Part shown: in pieces, positions 5,503 through 13,033 of the stretch | How positions within the stretch are numbered: the stretch's first letter is position 1 | How the letters are laid out: each line of letters begins with the position of its first letter | DNA from: Bacteroides sp. UBA939 | Lineage (GTDB): Bacteria; Bacteroidota; Bacteroidia; Bacteroidales; Bacteroidaceae | DNA length: 23,401 nucleotides | Direction of reading: 5' to 3' | NCBI RefSeq assembly: GCF_002293435.1 | Contig: NZ_DBDF01000069.1 | Location: 1 to 23,401 of the forward strand | Program-made: the position numbers and the translations under genes | Notes under the pieces: generated by a model | Seen by the model: the letters and a program-made list of their open reading frames with translations, nothing else | What the model was told of the DNA's origin: nothing | Database searches by the model: none

Positions 5503-7302
5503 TCACAATGAATTCACGTATTCGGCAAGTTCTTCGGCTTCTTTGGCGGATATCTTCTTTTCTATGCCATGCTTATGCACCGTGAATACTTCTTCCATTG
5601 TTGCGGCTCTTCCGTCGAACAGATAAGGAGCCGTACGCCATACTTCACGCAAAGAAGGGGTATCCCATCCTTGCTCAAATTCAATATCCACACCGATACG
5701 ATATACTTTCATATCCGTATAATAGGGGCCGGAATGACATCCGTCACAATTGAACTTCTCGTAAATCTTACGTCCGCGTTCGGCCTTCTCCGAGAGTTTG
5801 CCGTTCACCAAGTAAGGGCTGGCAACCGGGGTTAACGACATCAGGTATTCGTCCACACATTCTGCAAACTCTTCGGGCAAATCCGTGAACTGGATAAGTT
5901 TATATCCGGCGCGTACCGCCAATTCGGCAGAAGCGCGGATACCGGAAATCATAGACGGAGGAGTGACATGCGAAAACAGCAACGTCTTGCAGTTCTTCGA
6001 ATTACCTATACCGTCGTTCATCAAGTCCCAGTTCATAGCATCCATGCGCGCATCACCCGGATGGCATCCGTTGCACGACTGCCAGTTCTGGAAACAATGT
6101 CCGGCATCATTGAAATACTTTTCTCCACGCTGTATCCTGCTCTCTGTACGGTTCTTCACCATAGCGATGGTCTTAACGTCCGCTGTATTCAAATCCACTA
6201 TATTTAATGTATCCGAGAAGTAAGTAGGAATTATGGCCGCCCCATCTTTCAGCATCAGGCAGCGCGGTCCGTTACCTTCCAGAGCTATCCGCTTACGCAG
6301 ACCGTACAGGAAGCGCAAGTCATACGCCAGAGCATCCTTCTGTGGATACTGTTCAAACTTCCGGATAAATTCGGGATAGTCTATCACACTGATTTCATGC
6401 GTACCGGAATGGCTGATTACAATTTTATCTTCCGTACATTTCACATCCCAGATGCCTGCGGCGCCCCGTTCCGGTTCGTCCAGCAATACGGCGCCTTCAA
6501 AGTTCAATGTGGACAGGTTGACTATGCTCACGGCGCTGGTATTCATCCAGCCTTGCTGTAACTGGGAAGTAGGAACCTGGAAGCGTCCCAGATTATGGGT
6601 AACCAGCAAATAACGTCCATCGGGAGAAAGCGACATTCCACGCAAAGCATTACTCCCATTGGCCAACTGTATATCTTTTATCTTACGGAAACTGCCCATG
6701 TCGATTACCGAGACACACGCCGCTACTGTATCCACATCCGCCCGCTGCATGGGAAGGAAATTAGTAACAAAGAGGCGCTTGCCTTCCTTATCAAAGACAA
6801 CAGATTTGGGTTCGCGCAATACTTTTACCGTTCTTGATATGCTCTTCCCGCTTCTATCCAACTCCGATACCGTACCTGCAAATTGGTTACAGACATACAG
6901 TTTGCCATTATCCGCATTCACCAGAGGCGAGCAGGCGCCGGATGCCGTCTCTACAAATATCTTTTCCGAAAGATTGGAGGCAGATAAGAAGTAAACTCCA
7001 TTTTTCCGTTCGCCGGCTACAGTGACGTAAATCCCGTCTTCATCGGCGGCAACTCCCGTCGGCACTTCATCCAACTCCCACTCCTGCAAACGTTCTTTAT
7101 AATCCGGGGAATAAACAGTCACTTTACGAATGCCCTTTTGAGACACAATCATTCCGGATTTATAGGGAGCAATGCCCGTTATAAATAATGGAGTACCCTC
7201 CGGCGCTTCCGTAGTATAAGTACGAGTAGTAAATGAAAACAAAGATACCGCTAAAACTGCCGGTACTATTATTCTGGTGATAATACGACTTGTATATTTC
7301 AT
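5503..7302 (-). CDS. exported beta-propeller / di-haem cytochrome c peroxidase-like (MauG-type) protein
   Basis: About 599 residues. The N-terminus MKYTSRIITRIIVPAVLAVS is a signal peptide, so it acts outside the cytoplasm. The first 350 residues resemble a YVTN-type beta-propeller (KLYVCNQFAGTVSEL, KRLFVTNFLP, RYLLVTHNLG). Two c-type haem motifs follow: SCNGCHPG near residue 410 and NCDGCHSG near 519. After the second comes SLREVWRTAPYLFDGRAATM, the signature of di-haem cytochrome c peroxidases and MauG-type oxidases. In-frame ATGs exist at 7347 and 7329, but a -7 promoter box at 7332-7341 places transcription start around 7326, so I prefer 7302, which also gives the best signal peptide. It is the first gene of the seven-gene run ending with the LsrF-like gene. 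Its substrate and electron partner are unknown. Confidence 0.82.
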   Translation of the reverse strand: MKYTSRIITRIIVPAVLAVSLFSFTTRTYTTEAPEGTPLFITGIAPYKSGMIVSQKGIRKVTVYSPDYKERLQEWELDEVPTGVAADEDGIYVTVAGERKNGVYFLSASNLSEKIFVETASGACSPLVNADNGKLYVCNQFAGTVSELDRSGKSISRTVKVLREPKSVVFDKEGKRLFVTNFLPMQRADVDTVAACVSVIDMGSFRKIKDIQLANGSNALRGMSLSPDGRYLLVTHNLGRFQVPTSQLQQGWMNTSAVSIVNLSTLNFEGAVLLDEPERGAAGIWDVKCTEDKIVISHSGTHEISVIDYPEFIRKFEQYPQKDALAYDLRFLYGLRKRIALEGNGPRCLMLKDGAAIIPTYFSDTLNIVDLNTADVKTIAMVKNRTESRIQRGEKYFNDAGHCFQNWQSCNGCHPGDARMDAMNWDLMNDGIGNSKNCKTLLFSHVTPPSMISGIRASAELAVRAGYKLIQFTDLPEEFAECVDEYLMSLTPVASPYLVNGKLSEKAERGRKIYEKFNCDGCHSGPYYTDMKVYRIGVDIEFEQGWDTPSLREVWRTAPYLFDGRAATMEEVFTVHKHGIEKKISAKEAEELAEYVNSL

Positions 7303-7331
7303 AGTGATTATATTTCGCTTATTTTTCATAT

Positions 7332-7341
7332 CACAAAGATA
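7332..7341 (-). promoter_or_regulatory. Bacteroidetes-type -7 box for the cytochrome-to-LsrF gene run
   Basis: Read on the minus strand this is TATCTTTGTG, an exact match to the Bacteroidetes -7 consensus TAnnTTTGY. The best upstream TTTG (in ACACATTTGATAAC) is about 25 bases away, longer than the usual 19-21, so the -33 element is weak. Predicted transcription starts near 7326. It implies the downstream run can be transcribed separately from the HTCS gene. Confidence 0.5.
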
Positions 7342-7419
7342 AGACATCTCCCTATGCGAGAGTTATCAAATGTGTATCATAGTATTGCAATAATGTCTCA
7401 AAATCTTCGAGACGCATCC

Positions 7420-10400
7420 TTACTCTTGTATTTTCTCTGTTTTCTCACTATTCATTTGCACAAATTCCGAAGGAGTGAATCCATAGAGAGCTTTGAACGA
7501 ATTAGAAAAATAAGAGTGACTGTTGAAGCCTAAAAGGTTTGCTACCTCAGATACAGTTATATCAGAATCCTTCAGATAACGTAACGCTACTTCCAGACGT
7601 TTATTCCTGATCAGTTCCGTCGGAGAAAGTTCGGATATAGCCTTTATCTTACGGTAAAGGTTGGCACGGCTGATACCTATTTGTGTACAGAGCATGTCTA
7701 CACCCAGATTCTGATCGGAGATATTCTTTTCAATGACCTCATACAGTTTTTGAGAGAAACGTTCGTCCGCCGAGGTGGTATTTACTCCTACTACTTCGGG
7801 TGAAAAGCGCTTTCCATACAGTTTCTTCAGTTGTTCCCTGGAGCGCAACAGGCTCCGGATACGGATACGAAGCACATCCATGCTGAAAGGTTTGATGATA
7901 TAATCGTCCGCCCCCGCCTGGAAGCCCTCTTTGATGTGTATTACCATAGAACGTGCCGTCATCAGTATTACCGGAATATGGCCGATGCGGATATCATTCT
8001 TAATCATAGAAGTAAGTTCCAGTCCGTTCCGCTTAGGCATCATGATATCGCTCAGCACTAAATCGGGGAAGAACTGCACAGCCTTTTCATATCCCTTTAC
8101 GCCATTTGCCGCTTCTATGATTTCGTAATCATTTTCCAGCGCTTTATACAGGTAATCCCGCACATCCTTATCATCTTCTACCAGAAGAATGACTGGCTTT
8201 TTGGGTATATCTCCCGTTACCGGGAACGGAGATTCTTCCACAGGTTGCGCAAATGCCGTATCGCCGATGGTATCCATAGGCATGAAATCCATCTCTTTCT
8301 CTGTAAATGCTTCACGGGATACGGGAAGCAGAACAATAATACGGGCGCCTTCCCGACCATCTTCACGGTCTTCAATGCGGATTGTTCCTCTATGCAACTT
8401 TACGATGGAGTGCACCAGACTAAGACCGATACCGATTCCGGGAATATTCACTCCGGATGTCTCGGGAACCTGGTAGAAAGGCGTAAATACCTTATCACGT
8501 TCCTGAAGCGGGATACCGTGACCGGCATCTACTACCTGCAGCATCATATATGTGGCAGAAGAAGCGACTTCCTTACGATATTCTTCCTTCAGTTCATCAG
8601 CGGGAATACGTTCGGCGGACATACGTATATCCTTACCGGAGGAGGTGTACTTAAAGGCATTGGAAAGCAGGTTGAAGACCACTTTTTCCAGTAATACTTT
8701 ATCATACCAGCCGCGGAACTCCTTATCCTTGCAATCAAGCGTAAAGGTTATTTCATGGTTTTGCGCCACCTGGTTGAAGGCGCAATATATTTCGGCAACA
8801 AACTCATACACGTTGTTCTCCGTAACCTTCAACTCCATTGTGCCGCTTTGATTTTTCTGCAAGTCCATCAACTGATTCACCAATAGATAAAGCCGTTGGG
8901 CATTCTTGTAGATAACGGTTAGTTTATCGCGCAAGTCCGTACCTATATCCATCCGCTTCACCAATTCTTCAAAAGGTGTGATAATCAGCGTCAGCGGCGT
9001 GCGCAGTTCATGAGCGAAATTAGTGAAGAGATGCATCTTTGCCCGGTGAAACTCTTCTTGCCGTTGCTTGTCCTTTTGTTCCATCCGCAGCTTCTCCCTT
9101 AAACGACGACGGGCGCTAACATAATGAATCACTGTATAAACCGCCCATATAGCAAGTATCACATATAATAGATATGCGTACCAGGTACGCCACACAGGAG
9201 GTGCGATAATAATCTTCAGGGTCTTTCCTGTTTCATTCCAGACATCATCGTTATTGGAAGCCTTCACGTGAAAGAGGTATGACCCCGGGCGTAGATTGGT
9301 ATAATAGGCCGCACTGCGATTTGCTACATAATTCCAATCCTTATCATACCCCTCCAGTTTATAGGTGTACCGGTTCATTTCCGGATTGATGAAGTTCAAA
9401 GACTTATAACTTATCGTCAGATTGTTTTGATTATGTTGCAGGCTGACGACTTCTTTCTCGTTGAGCAAGCAGTCCAGTATGCCAGTTTCGTCTCCCGGTT
9501 GTATCGCCTGGTTATTCACTGACAAACCTTCCAGTACTACCGGCGGTACAAAACGATTGGTAGGCATCTCCGGTGTATAGAAAGTAATGAAGCCATCGTT
9601 GCCCGTAAAGCACAGCGTACCGTCGGGCATAGCTACACCGCCCCGGTAAGTAAACTCACGCAGGAAAATGCCGTTATTGAACGGGAAGTTCTTAATCTCT
9701 TCCGTAACCGGCGAATAACATGAAATGCCCTGCAATGAACTCATCCACAAGTTTCCGTCAGCCCCTTCCAGTAACTTACATACATCGCCGCTCATCAGTC
9801 CGTCACTTTCCGTCACCCGGCGCAATACGCCACCGTCCTGTTTGTCTAACTGAAAGATGCCACCGCCGTAGGTAGATACCCATACATCGCCGGATTTCGC
9901 AAGCAATATGGAAGAAATGTAATTGCTCGGTATTTGCCGTTTCCTGTCGGAATGGGAAGAATTAAATACCGATACTTCACCCGTACGGACATTGTAACGG
10001 TACAGTCCCGCAGGGCGTGTACCTATTAATAATACGCCGGGACTTTCTTCGACCATGCAACGAATGGAAGAGAAATGCAGTTTTTCTCCATTCAACCCGG
10101 TAAACTCCGTTTTCCGTTCACCCGAAGGAGTAAAACAAGTCAGGGTATATCCGCTTTTCGATGTGCCTACCCACAGGTTTCCGTCTGCATCGCGTACGAT
10201 ATCATACACTACAAGGTCTACCGGATATTTATAGAACAGCGAAAAACGATGGGTAGCAATATCAAAACGATAGACTTCACCCAGCGCCGTACCGCACCAG
10301 ATGTAATCGTCTTCGGCATATACCGTCTTGAATACGTTGGAATTATTAACGGAATAGCCTGTTTTGTCAATCAAGTGAAACTTGGCTTCACCCGTAGAGA

Positions 10401-11532
10401 TATCATATTGCAGCAGACCGTTCCCTTCGGTTGCTATCCACAGGCGTTTATGCTTATCCACACAGGCTGTTCCGTAGATTCCTGTCTGCAAGTTCAGAGC
10501 TTTACCCGGTGCGTGATGGACAAAGCGATCGATAAGAGAACTCAGCCAGGTTACTCCACCGGCAAAAGTACCAATCCACAACGTGCCGGTATGGTCTATG
10601 CAGAAGGAGTAGACAGAGAAATGCCCCAGCGCGCGCCCGGGTTCCTCATAACCGGAAACCTGGCTTATATTATCAGTGAACGATGAATATGCATAGATAC
10701 CGTCGAATGTTCCTATCAACATCTCCTCGCCCCATTCGGCAAGACAACGGACGTAATTATTCTTCAAACCGCTATTGGCTGAGGTATAAGACGTAATCTT
10801 ATTATTGCGAGCATCAATCCGGTTCAGTCCGCCTTGCTGGCAGCCTACCCAGATGCGATGGTAAGAGTCTTCATAAAGAGTAGAAACATTATTATCCGGC
10901 AGACCCGTCAGGCGGTCGTAGTGGTTAATCACCTGCATTTGTTTGTTGCATTGATAAACGCCATTCAGCACCGTGCCAATCCAGAAATTCCCGGCTTTAT
11001 CTTCCAACAGAGCAGAAACGGCATTGAGGCCTCCGGCAAAGTTGACACTCTCAAAGCGGTCTTGCTCCGGCAGAAAGCGGCAAAGTCCGTTACGGGTTCC
11101 TGCCCAGACTTTGCCGGATTGGTCAACCAGAAGGGAGTAGATATTTGCATGGGGCAGTCCGTCCGAGGTAAAGTAGTTACGGATACGTCCGGTATGCAGG
11201 CACATACGGCTTAACCCACGCCCGGTACCAATCCACAGGGAATTGTCGTTTCCCTCGCAAATGGCGTTGATTTCGTTATCTGCTAAGCTCAGAGAGTCGC
11301 CCGGATGATGGCGGAAGACAGTATATTCGCTACCGTTATAGCGATTTAGTCCATTGCGTGTTCCCAGCCAGAGATACCCCCGGGTATCCTGGCATATAGC
11401 CATCACGGAAAGCTGGGAGATTCCTTCGTTCAGCTTCTGGCTGTAAAAGAAGGAGTATTTAGAACGTTCCGCCCACAGGGATATTGTGGATAATGAGAAA
11501 GCTAAAAAGAGCAGCAATGTTTTCTGTTTCAT
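7420..11532 (-). CDS. hybrid two-component system sensor kinase/response regulator (HTCS)
   Basis: A 1370-residue single-chain sensor and transcription factor, the main type of PUL regulator in Bacteroides. Residues 1-21 are a signal peptide. Residues about 25-690 are two periplasmic beta-propellers of Reg_prop repeats (WLGTRNGLNRY, LWIGTGRGLSR, VWAGTRNGLCRF and more), which bind a released oligosaccharide. A Y_Y_Y domain (about 690-775) and one membrane helix (about 780-804) follow. The kinase has phospho-acceptor His841 in FAHELRTPLTL, an N-box NLLSNAFKYT and glycine boxes DAGHGIP and GIGIGLSLV. The receiver has Asp1162 in LSDIMMPKRNG and the lysine of IIKPF. An AraC-type HTH ends the protein (about 1270-1360). 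All key residues are intact. It lies between the SusCD block and the cytochrome-to-LsrF run, in the same direction as both; control of susCD is likely. Confidence 0.95.
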   Translation of the reverse strand: MKQKTLLLFLAFSLSTISLWAERSKYSFFYSQKLNEGISQLSVMAICQDTRGYLWLGTRNGLNRYNGSEYTVFRHHPGDSLSLADNEINAICEGNDNSLWIGTGRGLSRMCLHTGRIRNYFTSDGLPHANIYSLLVDQSGKVWAGTRNGLCRFLPEQDRFESVNFAGGLNAVSALLEDKAGNFWIGTVLNGVYQCNKQMQVINHYDRLTGLPDNNVSTLYEDSYHRIWVGCQQGGLNRIDARNNKITSYTSANSGLKNNYVRCLAEWGEEMLIGTFDGIYAYSSFTDNISQVSGYEEPGRALGHFSVYSFCIDHTGTLWIGTFAGGVTWLSSLIDRFVHHAPGKALNLQTGIYGTACVDKHKRLWIATEGNGLLQYDISTGEAKFHLIDKTGYSVNNSNVFKTVYAEDDYIWCGTALGEVYRFDIATHRFSLFYKYPVDLVVYDIVRDADGNLWVGTSKSGYTLTCFTPSGERKTEFTGLNGEKLHFSSIRCMVEESPGVLLIGTRPAGLYRYNVRTGEVSVFNSSHSDRKRQIPSNYISSILLAKSGDVWVSTYGGGIFQLDKQDGGVLRRVTESDGLMSGDVCKLLEGADGNLWMSSLQGISCYSPVTEEIKNFPFNNGIFLREFTYRGGVAMPDGTLCFTGNDGFITFYTPEMPTNRFVPPVVLEGLSVNNQAIQPGDETGILDCLLNEKEVVSLQHNQNNLTISYKSLNFINPEMNRYTYKLEGYDKDWNYVANRSAAYYTNLRPGSYLFHVKASNNDDVWNETGKTLKIIIAPPVWRTWYAYLLYVILAIWAVYTVIHYVSARRRLREKLRMEQKDKQRQEEFHRAKMHLFTNFAHELRTPLTLIITPFEELVKRMDIGTDLRDKLTVIYKNAQRLYLLVNQLMDLQKNQSGTMELKVTENNVYEFVAEIYCAFNQVAQNHEITFTLDCKDKEFRGWYDKVLLEKVVFNLLSNAFKYTSSGKDIRMSAERIPADELKEEYRKEVASSATYMMLQVVDAGHGIPLQERDKVFTPFYQVPETSGVNIPGIGIGLSLVHSIVKLHRGTIRIEDREDGREGARIIVLLPVSREAFTEKEMDFMPMDTIGDTAFAQPVEESPFPVTGDIPKKPVILLVEDDKDVRDYLYKALENDYEIIEAANGVKGYEKAVQFFPDLVLSDIMMPKRNGLELTSMIKNDIRIGHIPVILMTARSMVIHIKEGFQAGADDYIIKPFSMDVLRIRIRSLLRSREQLKKLYGKRFSPEVVGVNTTSADERFSQKLYEVIEKNISDQNLGVDMLCTQIGISRANLYRKIKAISELSPTELIRNKRLEVALRYLKDSDITVSEVANLLGFNSHSYFSNSFKALYGFTPSEFVQMNSEKTEKIQE

Positions 11533-11554
11533 TAATTTATAGACGGTATTTGTC

Positions 11555-11564
11555 TACAAATATA
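11555..11564 (-). promoter_or_regulatory. candidate -7 box of the HTCS gene
   Basis: On the minus strand this reads TATATTTGTA, containing TAnnTTTG. It is 22-24 bases upstream of the HTCS ATG and would give a leader of under 20 bases. I find no good TTTG at the expected -33 spacing, so confidence is moderate. Confidence 0.4.
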
Positions 11565-11614
11565 GGAAAAGTAAAGGGATAAACAGGGGATTTAAAGTGT
11601 TTTTCTTATTTTTG

Positions 11615-11676
11615 TGCGAATCAGGAGTTAAAGGAGTTATCGGTCTCAGGCGGGCTTAGGAGTTAAAGCTGATACT
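11615..11676. repeat. half copy of the AGGAGTTA repeat
   Basis: TGCGAATCAGGAGTTAAAGG, then GAGTTATC, GCGGGCTTAG, GAGTTAAAG and GATACT, follow the same order as the left half of the repeat at 2837-2895. The opening bases recur at 18522-18546. It lies upstream of the HTCS promoter and shows no coding potential. Confidence 0.65.
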
Positions 11677-11700
11677 AAAGCAATTTCTCATTCAACACCA

Positions 11701-11725
11701 TATCATCCGCCAACGGCTGATGATA
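11701..11725. other. 25-base hairpin between the HU-like and HTCS genes
   Basis: TATCATC and GATGATA are perfect 7-bp arms. Inside them, after one mismatch, GCC and GGC pair around a three-base AAC loop. Read on the minus strand it follows the structured stretch at 11751-11827 by 25 bases and may help end or stabilise the HU-like transcript. It has no U-run after it. Confidence 0.45.
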
Positions 11726-11750
11726 TATATTTATGCCTAAAGCAAAAGTT

Positions 11751-11827
11751 CCCGCGTCACCGGTAAGGGTGCACAGGAACTGATTGTTACGGATATACGT
11801 CGAAAGACGTAGACTTACCGAAGCGGG
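11751..11827 (-). other. 77-base structured element directly 3' of the HU-like gene
   Basis: Nested complementary arms can be read by eye: an outer CCCGC/GCGGG (11751-11755 and 11823-11827), then CGGTAAG/CTTACCG (11761-11767 and 11814-11820), then TACGTC/GACGTA around GAAA (11796-11811). The stem closes five bases after the HU-like stop codon. On the minus strand it is followed by GAACTTTTGCTTT, so it may be an elaborate terminator or a 3'-UTR stabiliser; a small structured RNA is also possible. It does not fit a tRNA. Confidence 0.45.
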
Positions 11828-11832
11828 CAATA

Positions 11833-12318
11833 TCAACCCAACGGATTGTCGTCTATGCCACCATTGCCGGAGCCGCCCTGGTTGCCGGAATTACCTTGAC
11901 TATCACCGTCAGAGAGCTTCATGCCATATTCTTCCCAGAAGATATTGGCGCTAACCATAGAACGGGTAGTCACCTGATTTCCACTATTACGCCCCACTTC
12001 AGGAATGAACCGGACACGTACTCCGTTAATCTGCGAAGCGCTTACCTCTTCGACCGTCTGCACGCCTCTCTTGGTAGAGGAAGCCGTGTAATAGAATGTA
12101 CCTATTCCGTCAATCTTCACTGTACGCCCGTTTCCCATATAGTTGCTCAGAACTATACCAAGATTCTGCATTACTGCATACGCATCACCGCGGGTTACCG
12201 TGGAGATAGTGGACAACTGTTCAGCTACTTCGCGAGTAGTTACCGGCTTACCTACCGTTACCGATTGAGGATACCACAAATTGTTTACTTTCTTTTGAAT
12301 TCTTTTAAAAAATGCCAT
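11833..12318 (-). CDS. HU-like DNA-binding protein, Bacteroides HU-HIG type
   Basis: A 161-residue protein starting MAFFKRIQKKVNNLWYP. The block VTTREVAEQLSTISTVTRGD, then MGNGRTVKIDGIGTFYYTAS and GVRVRFIPEVG, is the HU/IHF-like fold in the extended form common in Bacteroides, often annotated as histone-like DNA-binding protein. The last 25 residues are rich in glycine, asparagine, serine and aspartate (GNSGNQGGSGNGGIDD), a probable disordered tail. These genes are often followed by an N-acetylmuramoyl-L-alanine amidase gene; none is present here. It has its own promoter and a leader of about 115 bases, and is thus separate from susCD and the HTCS gene. A nucleoid or local architectural role is likely; the target is unknown. 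Confidence 0.85.
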   Translation of the reverse strand: MAFFKRIQKKVNNLWYPQSVTVGKPVTTREVAEQLSTISTVTRGDAYAVMQNLGIVLSNYMGNGRTVKIDGIGTFYYTASSTKRGVQTVEEVSASQINGVRVRFIPEVGRNSGNQVTTRSMVSANIFWEEYGMKLSDGDSQGNSGNQGGSGNGGIDDNPLG

Positions 12319-12391
12319 AATCGTAATGTTTTTAATGATTAATTTAATAATGTTTGATTTCTCTTATCTTATTCAAGAAGCGAGGGTTTTC

Positions 12392-12410
12392 ATCGTGAGG
12401 CCTCAACGAT
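12392..12410. promoter_or_regulatory. palindrome in the leader of the HU-like gene
   Basis: ATCGTGAGGCCTCAACGAT is a palindrome except for one unpaired base; TGAGGCCTCA is a perfect 10-bp core. It lies between the predicted transcription start (near 12435) and the start codon, so it could be an operator, an autoregulatory site or an mRNA hairpin. Confidence 0.4.
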
Positions 12411-12441
12411 TAAGCCTGCCGCTTTTCTCAAATTTGATATT

Positions 12442-12474
12442 GCAAAGGTAGGGCGAAATGTAAGGCGAGGCAAG
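12442..12474 (-). promoter_or_regulatory. promoter of the HU-like gene
   Basis: On the minus strand the -7 box is TACCTTTGC (12442-12450), an exact match to TAnnTTTGY. Twenty bases upstream is CTTG (12471-12474), one change from the -33 consensus TTTG, and the spacing is canonical. This is the best Bacteroidetes promoter in the window. Confidence 0.65.
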
Positions 12475-12728
12475 AAAACGGCATCTACAACCGGTTTCTA
12501 TAAATCACTGATAAACAATCAATTAGCAAATTCCAATCTCTACAGGGGAGAACGAGAAAAGAGGGCAAGAAGCCCAATAATATGGCATGGTCTCTACAAT
12601 CAAAAATGTAAGTGGCTGATAATGAGGGGTGATATTTTTGTATGCTCTACAATTTTGCGTAAACAAACTATTTGAGTTAGAGATATGTGGAATTATACAA
12701 TGATTCTCTCTACTAATAACCATAAGTA

Positions 12729-12810
12729 GCGTTTTTAATAAATTTTTGGAGCGTTTTTAAAGAATATGCCCAACGTTTTTAAAAAACGTGGGCAACGTTT
12801 ATTAACAGCG
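12729..12810. repeat. four-copy RCGTTTTTAA motif with an exact 22-bp period
   Basis: The motif starts at 12729 (GCGTTTTTAATAAA), 12751 (GCGTTTTTAAAGAA), 12773 (ACGTTTTTAAAAAA) and 12795 (ACGTTTATTAAC), each exactly 22 bases apart, while the spacers differ in sequence. The third copy is also half of an inverted repeat (12768-12793, GCCCAACGTTTTT with AAAAAACGTGGGC). A period near two helical turns puts all copies on nearly one face of the DNA. The rest of the 12475-12728 stretch is AT-rich and holds only a weak 66-codon reading frame that I do not call. Confidence 0.6.
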
Positions 12811-12860
12811 GAAAAGAGGCTTTAAAACCTGTCGCTGATATACTCACTAAACCACGCCCG

Positions 12861-12991
12861 GAACATATTCTGAAAGGGGGTAGTCTCAGTATACGACTTA
12901 GCCTATCTCACTATACGACCGAGATACCCTAAGTCGTATACTGAGGGTACCTCAGTCGTATACTGAGACTACCCCCTCTCAGAATGTGTTC
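12861..12991. repeat. intergenic inverted-repeat element of the 17-bp family, copy 2 (complete)
   Basis: This is the fullest copy. Outer arms start GAACATATTCTGAAAGGGGG (12861) and end with the near-complement ACCCCCTCTCAGAATGTGTTC (to 12991). Between them are two forward units (CTCAGTATACGACTTAG at 12885; CACTATACGACCGAG at about 12910) and two reversed units (CTAAGTCGTATACTGAG at about 12929; CTCAGTCGTATACTGAG at 12951). The whole would form a long hairpin. It lies between susD and the HU-like gene. Confidence 0.85.
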
Positions 12992-13033
12992 TGAACAGGG
13001 TTTTGAGCAACCATGGGGCGAAGTAAATTACCT

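Noticed and set aside
11751..11827. tRNA-like gene, because of length and a closing stem
   Set aside because: The outer stem is only 5 bp with an asymmetric internal loop, there is no TTC-arm or anticodon arrangement, and it starts right after a stop codon.
11674..11836. Small protein of about 53 residues read through the structured stretch 3' of the HU-like gene
   Set aside because: It has no ATG, overlaps the HU-like gene end, and the sequence is better explained by nested hairpins.
12523..12723. 66-codon open frame between the HU-like gene and the repeats
   Set aside because: AT-rich, no recognisable domain, no promoter or leader, composition unlike neighbouring genes.
12861..12991. Invertible promoter (phase-variation switch) bounded by the outer arms of copy 2
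   Set aside because: No -7/-33 promoter lies between the arms, no recombinase gene is near, and the interior is only repeat units. The arms are also imperfect.
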